DNA of 5,464 bases from an uncultured Eubacteriales bacterium. GTDB lineage: Bacteria > Bacillota > Clostridia > Oscillospirales > Oscillospiraceae. Position 1 is the stretch's first letter. The number at the start of each line of letters is the position of its first letter. Both the position numbers and the translations under genes were made by a program. The stretch is from NCBI GenBank assembly GCA_900556935.1, contig USQL01000134.1, forward strand, positions 1 to 5,464. The letters are read 5' to 3'. The notes under the pieces are model-generated. The model was given only the letters and a program-made list of their open reading frames with translations. It was not told the DNA's origin and ran no database searches. Positions 1 through 5,406 of the stretch are shown one piece after another.

Positions 1-15
1 GCCGGACCCCTCAGA

Positions 16-53
16 CCCGGCTATCGCCGGGCCAGCTCCCCTTTCAGGGGAGC
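16..53. repeat. Paired-hairpin intergenic element / possible terminator
   Basis: Two adjacent hairpins lie just beyond the stop codon of the minus-strand cooC gene. The first has a 6-bp stem, CCCGGC (16-21) with GCCGGG (26-31), and a 4-base loop. The second has an 8-bp stem, GCTCCCCT (35-42) with AGGGGAGC (46-53), and a 3-base loop. On the plus strand the second stem is followed by CATTTTC, a poor U-tract that could end transcription arriving from the left. On the minus strand no T-run follows, so it is not a standard intrinsic terminator for cooC. The tandem arrangement resembles dispersed palindromic intergenic elements I associate with Oscillospiraceae genomes. That resemblance is from memory and cannot be tested in one window. 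Confidence 0.5.
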
Positions 54-60
54 CATTTTC

Positions 61-825
61 TTACACCTCTAATTTTTCCAGCGCCTCTTTCACGCCCCGG
101 ACGATGTTGGCGTTTTCGGGCAGGTAGAAGACGTTTTCGCCGCGGATGTCGAAGGAGGCCAGGGCCTCGTCGTTTTCGATGTAGCTCAGGACCGGGATGC
201 CCCCTGTGTCCAGCAATGGGATAATGTCCCGGGAGGGCAGGCGGTTGACGATGGCACCGACCTTTTCGTACATCACCAGCTCGTCTGCCACCTTCTTTAC
301 CGTCTGAATCACCTGAGTGCCCTTCTTGCTGGCATCCGTGATGAGCAGCAGGTGGGTGACCTTTTCCATGACCCGGCGGTTGATCTGCTCGATGCCGGCC
401 TCGCCGTCGATGACCACATAGTCAAAGTTCTGGGCCAGCAGACTGATGACCTCTTTCAGGTAGCCGTTAATCTTGCAGTAGCACCCGGCACTCTCCGGGC
501 GGCCGATGGCGAGAAAGGCAAAGCCGGGCTTCTCCGTCACCGCATCGAAAATCCGGCATCGGGCCTCGCCCAGCAGCTCCACGGCGGCCTGGGTGCTGCC
601 GTCCTGGGCCTGCCGGACCACGGCCTTTCGGATATCGTCTACGGTCAGCTCCGTCTCCACCCCCAGGGCGGTGGATAGGCCCACGGCGGGGTCCGCATCG
701 ATGGCCAGAATTTTCTTGTCCGGGTGGGCCTGACACAGAAGCCGCACCAGGGTGGCGGCTACGGAGGTTTTGCCCACGCCGCCCTTCCCGGCCACGGCCA
801 GAATGGTTGTTTTTCGTTCTTCCAT
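61..825 (-). CDS. cooC: CooC-type nickel-insertion ATPase (CODH maturation factor)
   Basis: A 254-residue SIMIBI-class (MinD/ParA-like) P-loop ATPase. CooC proteins form ATP-dependent dimers in the cytoplasm and insert nickel into the C-cluster of carbon monoxide dehydrogenase. Visible motifs are a deviant Walker A, GKGGVGKTS (residues 13-21, with the signature Lys14), DADP after the second strand (43-46), and IDGEAG with a following NRR (139-151), the CooC form of the Walker B/switch II region. Cys115-Tyr-Cys117 within GRPESAGCYC is the CXC pair that binds nickel or zinc at the CooC dimer interface, and it separates this protein from MinD and ParA. Length is normal for the family. The ATG at 825 has a strong AAGGAGG (831-837) five bases upstream. 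It is transcribed away from hypB. The related acetyl-CoA synthase factor AcsF is the main alternative, since the sequence alone does not fix the client enzyme and no cooS or acs gene is in view. Confidence 0.9.
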   Translation of the reverse strand: MEERKTTILAVAGKGGVGKTSVAATLVRLLCQAHPDKKILAIDADPAVGLSTALGVETELTVDDIRKAVVRQAQDGSTQAAVELLGEARCRIFDAVTEKPGFAFLAIGRPESAGCYCKINGYLKEVISLLAQNFDYVVIDGEAGIEQINRRVMEKVTHLLLITDASKKGTQVIQTVKKVADELVMYEKVGAIVNRLPSRDIIPLLDTGGIPVLSYIENDEALASFDIRGENVFYLPENANIVRGVKEALEKLEV

Positions 826-850
826 GGCGTCCTCCTTCTCCTTGTTTTTT

Positions 851-859
851 ATTCTACCA
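851..859 (-). promoter_or_regulatory. Candidate extended -10 promoter for cooC
   Basis: Read on the minus strand this is TGGTAGAAT, an extended -10 element (TGn plus TAGAAT). No good -35 hexamer lies 16-18 bases upstream, so recognition would depend on the extended -10. Transcription would start near 845, leaving a leader of about 20 bases that contains the AAGGAGG ribosome binding site. Confidence 0.45.
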
Positions 860-924
860 TAGGGAGGGGAAGGGTGCTATTCGTTTTTATTCACAAAATA
901 TTCAAAATGAACCGCCCCTTTTTA

Positions 925-953
925 TCGATATATTTGTTGCTATTGCGTATAAT
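925..953 (+). promoter_or_regulatory. Possible distal rightward promoter
   Basis: TCGATA (925-930, four of six matches to the -35 consensus) is separated by 17 bases from a perfect TATAAT (948-953). A transcript would start near 960 and pass through the palindrome at 995-1020 before reaching hypB. The region is AT-rich, so a chance match is possible. Confidence 0.3.
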
Positions 954-994
954 TGAGGAGTTGCCCGGGAAAAGCCCTTTTTTAGTACTTTTCA

Positions 995-1020
995 CAGCAA
1001 TTAGCTATTGCTAACTGCTG
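995..1020. promoter_or_regulatory. 26-bp imperfect palindrome, possible operator
   Basis: The half-sites are CAGCA (995-999) with TGCTG (1016-1020) and TTAGC (1001-1005) with GCTAA (1010-1014). One A/C mismatch separates the two paired blocks, and the centre is TATT. It lies about 50 bases upstream of the hypB -35 hexamer, a position that suits a dimeric regulator of the operon. As RNA it would form two 5-bp stems around one mismatch and be followed by ATTTTC, so a weak terminator for transcripts from the distal promoter is an alternative. I do not recognise it as a NikR, Rex or Fur site. Confidence 0.4.
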
Positions 1021-1071
1021 ATTTTCGTCAATTTACCGGAAATTTTGGGCAAAGACAGCCCGGATGTGCAA

Positions 1072-1100
1072 TTGACATTTGAGAATGGGTCGTGTATAGT
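1072..1100 (+). promoter_or_regulatory. Sigma-A promoter of the hypB operon
   Basis: A perfect TTGACA -35 (1072-1077), a 17-base spacer and a TATAGT -10 (1095-1100) match housekeeping promoters at the optimal spacing. Transcription should begin near 1107, giving a leader of about 57 bases with the AAAGGAG ribosome binding site at its end. No other convincing promoter precedes the next two genes, so this one probably drives hypB, the flavoprotein and hypA together. Confidence 0.75.
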
Positions 1101-1163
1101 TAAGTATGAAAAGAAGGACTTTCTCTAATTTTTGAATGGGAAAGCGATGCAAAGGAGAATCCT

Positions 1164-1835
1164 ATGGACCCATATCGCGTGATTGAAGTAAAGCGCAGTG
1201 TCTTCGCCGACAACAATCTGGACGCGGACGCGTTGCGCCGGGAATTAAAGGAGCAGGGCACCTTTCTGGTGAATTTGATGTCCTCTCCCGGTTCCGGAAA
1301 GACAACGACCTTAACCAAGCTTTTGAAGGCCCTGCCCCAGAAAATGCGGGTGGGCATTATGGAGGCGGACATTGACTCCGACGTGGATGCCGGAACCATC
1401 GCCGCCACCGGCACCAAGGTTATTCAGCTCCATACCGGCGGCATGTGCCACCTGGACGCGGACATGACCAGGCAGGGTGTCCGCCAATTGGGCACCGAGG
1501 GGCTGGACCTGGTGATTCTGGAAAACGTGGGGAACCTGGTGTGCCCCGCGGAGTTCGACACCGGCGCTGCCATGAACATGATGATTCTCTCCGTCCCGGA
1601 GGGCCACGACAAGCCCCTGAAATACCCCCTGGTATTCCAGGTGTGCGATGCCATGATTGTCAATAAGATTGACGTGCTGCCCTATTTTGACTTCGATATG
1701 GACAAGGTCACGGAGTACGCCAAACGGCGCAACCCCAACATCCGCATTTTCCCCATCAGCGCCAAGACCGGCGAGGGCGTGCAGGCTCTGGCCGAGTGGC
1801 TTACCGAACAGGCCCAAAACTGGAAACAGAAATAA
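1164..1835 (+). CDS. hypB: HypB-type nickel-incorporation GTPase
   Basis: A 223-residue SIMIBI-class GTPase. HypB uses GTP hydrolysis to help load nickel into [NiFe]-hydrogenase and sometimes other nickel enzymes, in partnership with the chaperone HypA. Motifs in order are the P-loop SPGSGKTT (41-48), EADID (67-71), the metal-site segment MCHLDADM with Cys95 and His96 (94-101), ENVGNLVCP with Cys127 (120-128), NKID guanine specificity (167-170) and SAKTGEG (199-205). Cys95, His96 and Cys127 correspond to the metal site between HypB protomers. There is no N-terminal CxxCGC motif and no His-rich stretch, so this form lacks the extra nickel-storage site of some homologues. The start at 1164 is set by AAAGGAG (1151-1157) six bases upstream. 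It is the first gene of a three-gene operon, 35 bases ahead of the next. The client could be CODH rather than hydrogenase, given the divergent cooC. Confidence 0.93.
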   Translation: MDPYRVIEVKRSVFADNNLDADALRRELKEQGTFLVNLMSSPGSGKTTTLTKLLKALPQKMRVGIMEADIDSDVDAGTIAATGTKVIQLHTGGMCHLDADMTRQGVRQLGTEGLDLVILENVGNLVCPAEFDTGAAMNMMILSVPEGHDKPLKYPLVFQVCDAMIVNKIDVLPYFDFDMDKVTEYAKRRNPNIRIFPISAKTGEGVQALAEWLTEQAQNWKQK

Positions 1836-1870
1836 TAGGCAGTTATGCCGGAAAGAAAAGGTAGAAGCGA

Positions 1871-4741
1871 ATGATCGATCAGGAACTGAAGAAAAGAGCG
1901 TTGGAACCTGCCGCCAAGGGCGATCCCGCACCCCGGGAGAAGGTGCTGAAGGTCGGTAAAATGATCACGGATGTCATCGAGCACAAGCTGGGCAAGGTCA
2001 CCTCTGAGGATGCCGAGTACTGGGGCCTGGAGGCTCTGCTCACCGACGAGATGTGTGATATCATGCTGGCCATGAAGGTCCGCAAGCCCCACACCGTCCC
2101 CGAACTGTGGAAGCTGTGCAACGTGAAGGAGGAGGACAAGCAGCATTTCCAGGAGGTTCTGGACAAGCTGGCATTCCTGGGCCTGCTGGAATATGACTAT
2201 GGCTACCATTACGACCACAACGGCCGTACCGCCCCCCAGTCCGAGCGGCGCTACTTTGTGCCCATGTATGTCCCTGGCTCCGCAGAGCTGCTGAACATCG
2301 ACGAGAGCGGCAGCGGCGAGAAGCCCTGCTATGACGAGCGGGGCGAGATCTCCTACAATACCCGCCTGCAGGAGCATCCGGAGCTGGCCACCTTCTTCGA
2401 GCGCATGACCTATGTGCCTCTGGCCGGAAAGACCCATCTGATGCCTCCCGGCGGCGGCGGTGTCGGTATGCACGTTATCCCCGTGGAGAAGGCCATTTCC
2501 ATGGAGAACCAGAGCCTGGATATCGAGCACCTGAGCTACTGGCTGAAGAAGTACGAGGGCCACATCGGTGTTGCCCAGTGCTCCTGCCGGGCCAGCCGCG
2601 GCGTTATGGGTGAGGGCTGCGCAGACGACCCCGCCTCCTGGTGTATCGGTGTAGGCGATTTCGCCGACTACTGCCGGGAAACCGGCAAGGGCCACGACAT
2701 TACCTATGAAGAGGCCATCCGCATTCTGGAAAAGGCCGAGGAGAACGGCTTTGTCCACCAGATCACCAATATCGACGGCGAGAACAAGATCTTCGGCATC
2801 TGCAACTGCAATGTGCAGATCTGCAACGCTCTGAGAACCTCTCAGCTGTTCAATACCCCCAACCTGTCCCGTTCCGCTTACACCGCGGAGGTGGAGCGCG
2901 ACAAGTGCGTGGCCTGCGGCAAGTGTGTGGAGTACTGCCCCGCCGGTGCCGTCAAGCTGGGCCAGAAGCTCTGCGACAAGCAGGGCAAGGCGGTGGAGTA
3001 CCCCAAGCACGAGCTGCCCAACTCCATCTCCTGGGGCCCGGAGCACTGGGACCCCGACTACCGGGACAACAACCGGAAGAACTGCTACGACAAGGGCACT
3101 GCCCCCTGTAAGACCGCCTGCCCCGCCCACGTGGCCGTTCAGGGCTACCTGAAGCTGGCTGCTCAGGGCAAGTATCAGGAGGCCCTGGCCCTCATCAAGA
3201 AGGACAATCCCTTCCCCGCCGTCTGCGGCCGCATCTGCAACAAGCGCTGCGAAGAGGCCTGCACCCGGGGCACCATCGATCAGGCCGTTGCCATCGACGC
3301 CGTCAAGAAGTTCCTGGCGGAGCAGGACCTGAACGCCGAGACCCGCTACATCCCGCCTGTGGTCATCGCATCGAACCGCCTGGAGCACTGGGCACAGAAG
3401 ATTGCCATCATCGGCTCCGGCCCCGCAGGCCTGTCTGCTGCCTACTATCTGGCCACCAAGGGCTACAAGCCCACGGTGTTTGAAAAGAGCGCCAAGCCCG
3501 GCGGTATGCTGACCTATGGCATCCCCTCCTTCAAGCTGGAGAAGAACATCATCGACGCCGAGGTCCAGGTCATCCGGGAGCTGGGCGTAGAGATCAAGTG
3601 CGGCGTAGAGGTTGGCAAGGATGTGACCATCCCCGAGCTGCGTAAGCAGGGCTATGAGGCCTTCTACATCGCCATCGGCTGCCAGGGCGGCCGCCGTCCC
3701 GGCGTTGCCAATGATACTGCCGAGGGCACCTCCATCGCCGTGGAGTTCCTGCACCACGCCCTGGAGGACGAGAACCAGAAGATGGAGGGCGAAGTGGTGG
3801 TCGTCGGCGGCGGCAACGTGGCCGTAGACTGCGCCAAGACCGCAAAGCGCTTCGGTGCCGCTAAGGTCTCCATGGTGTGCCTGGAATCCCGGGAGACCAT
3901 GCCCGCCTCCAACAACGAGATTGCCGAGACCCTGGAAGAGAACATTGAAATCTGCAACAGCTGGGGCCCCAAGGAACTGAAGGTGGACGAAAAGGGCCAT
4001 GTCACGGCCATCGTCTTTAAGAAGTGCCTGCGGACCATCGACCCCGAGACCAAGCGGTTCTCCCCCGTCTACGACGAGAACGAGACCATGGAGCTGAAGG
4101 CGGACCATGTGGTCTTCGCCATCGGCCAGGCCATCGAGTGGGGCGGCCTGCTGGAGGGCACCAAGGTGGAATTCTGGAGAGGCAACTACCCTGTGGCTGA
4201 CAGCCTGACCTATCAGACCGCCGAGCCCGATATCTTCGTGGGCGGCGACGTGTACCACGGACCCAAGTTCGCCATCGATGCCATCGAAGAGGGCAAGTGC
4301 GCGGCCGAGTCCCTGCACCGCTATGTGCACCACGGTGCCAGCATGACCACCGGCCGGAACCGTCGGGACTTTATCATGCTGGATAAGGAAAACATCTCCG
4401 TTTCCGGCTACGACCACGCGGGCCGTCAGGAGGCCGGCATGGACGAGAGCGTTCCCAAGCACTCCTTCCGGGATGCCCACAAGACCCTCACCCCCGAGCA
4501 GGTGAAGATTGAAACCGCCCGGTGCCTGGGCTGCGGTGCCAGCTGGGTTGACCCCAACAAGTGCATCGGCTGCGGCGTGTGCACCACCAAGTGCGTCTTC
4601 GATGCCATCCACCTGAAGCGGGACCACCCCGAGTGCTCCAAAATGATGAAGGCCGAGGACAAGGTCAAGGGCATCCTGCCTATGGTGGGCAAGCGCCTGG
4701 GCCAGACCGTGGTCACCAAGCTGGGCGGTAAGAAAGACTAA
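1871..4741 (+). CDS. Multidomain Fe-S flavoprotein, GltD/NfnB-like NAD(P)-linked oxidoreductase
   Basis: A 956-residue cytoplasmic protein with no signal peptide or membrane segment. Residues about 70-115 look like a winged-helix-type fold (weak call). Residues 230-320 carry a cysteine-rich region with CSCR (Cys237, 239), Cys250, 258 and 268, and ICNCN (Cys311, 313, 318). A ferredoxin motif CxxCxxCxxxCP follows (Cys346, 349, 352, 356). Next is a GltD-type Fe-S domain (Cys405, 413, 417, 452, 456, 460, 464), then an FAD Rossmann motif GSGPAG (515-520) with Glu538 and PGGML (543-547). The NAD(P) Rossmann motif GGGNVA (646-651) and the FAD-closing GGD (791-793) complete the core. A C-terminal segment has CxxC (885, 888), CxxCxxCxxxC (898-908) and Cys922. 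The fold implies electron transfer between NAD(P)H, FAD and a chain of Fe-S clusters, probably to ferredoxin or a partner enzyme; the partner is unknown. The start at 1871 has AAAAGG nine bases upstream. It lies between hypB and hypA, which suggests a link to a nickel enzyme. Confidence 0.85.
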   Translation: MIDQELKKRALEPAAKGDPAPREKVLKVGKMITDVIEHKLGKVTSEDAEYWGLEALLTDEMCDIMLAMKVRKPHTVPELWKLCNVKEEDKQHFQEVLDKLAFLGLLEYDYGYHYDHNGRTAPQSERRYFVPMYVPGSAELLNIDESGSGEKPCYDERGEISYNTRLQEHPELATFFERMTYVPLAGKTHLMPPGGGGVGMHVIPVEKAISMENQSLDIEHLSYWLKKYEGHIGVAQCSCRASRGVMGEGCADDPASWCIGVGDFADYCRETGKGHDITYEEAIRILEKAEENGFVHQITNIDGENKIFGICNCNVQICNALRTSQLFNTPNLSRSAYTAEVERDKCVACGKCVEYCPAGAVKLGQKLCDKQGKAVEYPKHELPNSISWGPEHWDPDYRDNNRKNCYDKGTAPCKTACPAHVAVQGYLKLAAQGKYQEALALIKKDNPFPAVCGRICNKRCEEACTRGTIDQAVAIDAVKKFLAEQDLNAETRYIPPVVIASNRLEHWAQKIAIIGSGPAGLSAAYYLATKGYKPTVFEKSAKPGGMLTYGIPSFKLEKNIIDAEVQVIRELGVEIKCGVEVGKDVTIPELRKQGYEAFYIAIGCQGGRRPGVANDTAEGTSIAVEFLHHALEDENQKMEGEVVVVGGGNVAVDCAKTAKRFGAAKVSMVCLESRETMPASNNEIAETLEENIEICNSWGPKELKVDEKGHVTAIVFKKCLRTIDPETKRFSPVYDENETMELKADHVVFAIGQAIEWGGLLEGTKVEFWRGNYPVADSLTYQTAEPDIFVGGDVYHGPKFAIDAIEEGKCAAESLHRYVHHGASMTTGRNRRDFIMLDKENISVSGYDHAGRQEAGMDESVPKHSFRDAHKTLTPEQVKIETARCLGCGASWVDPNKCIGCGVCTTKCVFDAIHLKRDHPECSKMMKAEDKVKGILPMVGKRLGQTVVTKLGGKKD

Positions 4742-5085
4742 TGCACGAGCTAGGCGTTGTATTTCATATCGCGGACAGCGTGGTCAAAATCGCGGAGGAG
4801 AACCAGGCCCAGCACGTTCGGCATGTGACGCTGCAGATTGGAGAGGTGTCCACGGTGATTCCCTCCTATCTCATTGACGTGTGGAACTGGAACTGCAAGC
4901 GGGTGCCCCTGCTGGAGGGCTGCGAGCTCCTGTGGGAGCCCATCCACGCCATTACCTATTGCGAAAGCTGCGGCAAGACCTATGATACGGTGCCCCAGGG
5001 CAAAATCTGCCCCTACTGCGGCAGCGACAAGACCTATTTGCAGCAGGGCAATGAGCTGGAAATCAAGGAGATCGCAATCGAATAA
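4741..5085 (+). CDS. hypA: HypA-type nickel metallochaperone
   Basis: A 114-residue protein of normal HypA length. HypA binds nickel through its N-terminus and a structural zinc in a loop, and passes nickel on together with HypB. The conserved Met-His-Glu start (His2, Glu3) is intact, which fixes the start codon, since nickel binding needs His2 directly after Met1. The zinc loop has CESC (74-77) and CPYC (90-93), the usual pair of CxxC motifs. The core IGEVSTVIP (33-41) aligns with the family, but the following segment with several Trp residues (48-65) differs from textbook HypA, so this is a divergent branch. Its ATG shares one base with the stop of the flavoprotein gene (TAATG), and only a weak ribosome binding site precedes it, so translation is probably coupled. 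It is the last gene of the operon, and a strong hairpin follows after five bases. Confidence 0.92.
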   Translation: MHELGVVFHIADSVVKIAEENQAQHVRHVTLQIGEVSTVIPSYLIDVWNWNCKRVPLLEGCELLWEPIHAITYCESCGKTYDTVPQGKICPYCGSDKTYLQQGNELEIKEIAIE

Positions 5086-5090
5086 ATTCC

Positions 5091-5121
5091 CGGTGCGCCG
5101 CCTTTTTCGGGCGGCGCACCG
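5091..5121 (+). terminator. Perfect 12-bp GC-rich hairpin after hypA, no U-tract
   Basis: CGGTGCGCCGCC (5091-5102) pairs perfectly with GGCGGCGCACCG (5110-5121) around a 7-base loop, TTTTTCG. It begins five bases after the hypA stop, where an operon terminator is expected. However, the T-run sits in the loop and TAAGCAAGG follows the stem on the plus strand, with no T-run on the minus strand either. It may act as a Rho-associated or non-canonical terminator, or as a 3'-end stabiliser that lowers but does not stop readthrough into the next gene, whose ribosome binding site starts six bases later. Confidence 0.55.
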
Positions 5122-5139
5122 TAAGCAAGGAGAGATACT

Positions 5140-5319
5140 ATGAAGATCAGGGGCCTGCTGTTTGGCCTGGTGGGACTGGTTGTCCTGCTGTTTCCGGGGC
5201 TGCTTCCCAAGCTTTTGCAAAAGAGCCAGGAGGAAGAGGCCACCCTTCTGCGGCTGAACCGCATCCTGGGGGTAGCGCTGGTTGCCATCGGAGTGTTCAT
5301 CGCCATTGTGGATAACTGA
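5140..5319 (+). CDS. Small two-helix membrane protein of unknown function
   Basis: A 59-residue open frame. Two hydrophobic segments, about residues 5-22 (leucine, valine and glycine rich) and 43-57 (ending in VDN), are joined by a charged linker containing KSQEEE. This predicts a small inner-membrane hairpin with the charged linker on one face. A strong ribosome binding site, AAGGAG (5127-5132), stands seven bases before the ATG, and codon use matches the neighbours, which argues for a real gene. I do not recognise the family. It has no metal-binding residues and no evident link to nickel handling. It lies between the hypA hairpin and a tRNA gene, so it may be read through from the hyp operon or be independent. 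I see no clear promoter of its own. Confidence 0.7.
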   Translation: MKIRGLLFGLVGLVVLLFPGLLPKLLQKSQEEEATLLRLNRILGVALVAIGVFIAIVDN

Positions 5320-5350
5320 GGGATTTTTCGCAAAAGATGGGGGAAAGCTC

Positions 5351-5378
5351 TTGACATTTGCAAAATTCATGGTATAAT
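5351..5378 (+). promoter_or_regulatory. Consensus sigma-A promoter of the tRNA-Thr gene
   Basis: A perfect TTGACA (5351-5356) and a perfect TATAAT (5373-5378) are separated by 16 bases, with a TG one base before the -10 (5370-5371) that makes it an extended -10. Transcription would start near 5385, about 22 bases before the mature tRNA 5' end. This is the expected strength for a stable-RNA promoter and marks a transcription unit separate from the hyp operon. Confidence 0.85.
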
Positions 5379-5406
5379 ACAAAAGCCTTAAGTGAGCGGA
5401 AAACCT

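Larger units (their letters stand above)
826..1163. other. Divergent intergenic region between cooC and hypB
   Basis: This 338-base non-coding stretch is visibly richer in A+T than the genes on either side. It holds the cooC ribosome binding site and candidate promoter at the left, a distal plus-strand promoter candidate (925-953), a 26-bp imperfect palindrome (995-1020), a weaker palindrome centred on CCGG near 1037, and the main hypB promoter (1072-1100). The hypB leader from about 1107 contains only a very weak hairpin (near 1112-1124) before a T-run. I see no riboswitch, tRNA or credible small gene here, and open frames crossing it lack a start with a usable ribosome binding site. Confidence 0.7.

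Noticed and set aside
890..896. TTCACAA, resembling one half of a Rex (redox) operator
   Set aside because: The matching inverted half-site at the expected spacing is absent.
961..983. Terminator-like GGG/CCC stem followed by six Ts
   Set aside because: Only three base pairs support the stem, so the T-run alone is not enough.
724..1014. Plus-strand open frame running from the cooC start into the intergenic region
   Set aside because: It begins antisense inside cooC, has no ribosome binding site, and its product has no recognisable features.
1029..1045. Palindrome-like sequence centred on CCGG
   Set aside because: Only six of eight positions per arm pair, with two mismatches in AT-rich sequence. 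It is too weak to report as an operator.
1104..1109. GTATGA, a half-site of the E. coli NikR operator
   Set aside because: No TCATAC partner lies at the required spacing, so a six-base match here is not meaningful.
1112..1133. Possible attenuator in the hypB leader (short stem then T-run)
   Set aside because: The stem is at most five pairs, including a G-T wobble, and bases intervene before the T-run. It is too unstable to call a terminator.
1311..1931. Minus-strand open frame of about 206 codons across hypB
   Set aside because: It is antisense to a clear HypB with all GTPase motifs intact, and its translation shows no domain.
1682..4627. A 981-codon open frame on the minus strand across the flavoprotein gene
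   Set aside because: It is opposite a gene full of conserved Fe-S and Rossmann motifs. Its translation is low-complexity (Gly, Leu, Val, His, Asp rich) with no recognisable domain, and G/C-rich third positions of the real gene suppress antisense stops. It is a codon-bias shadow.
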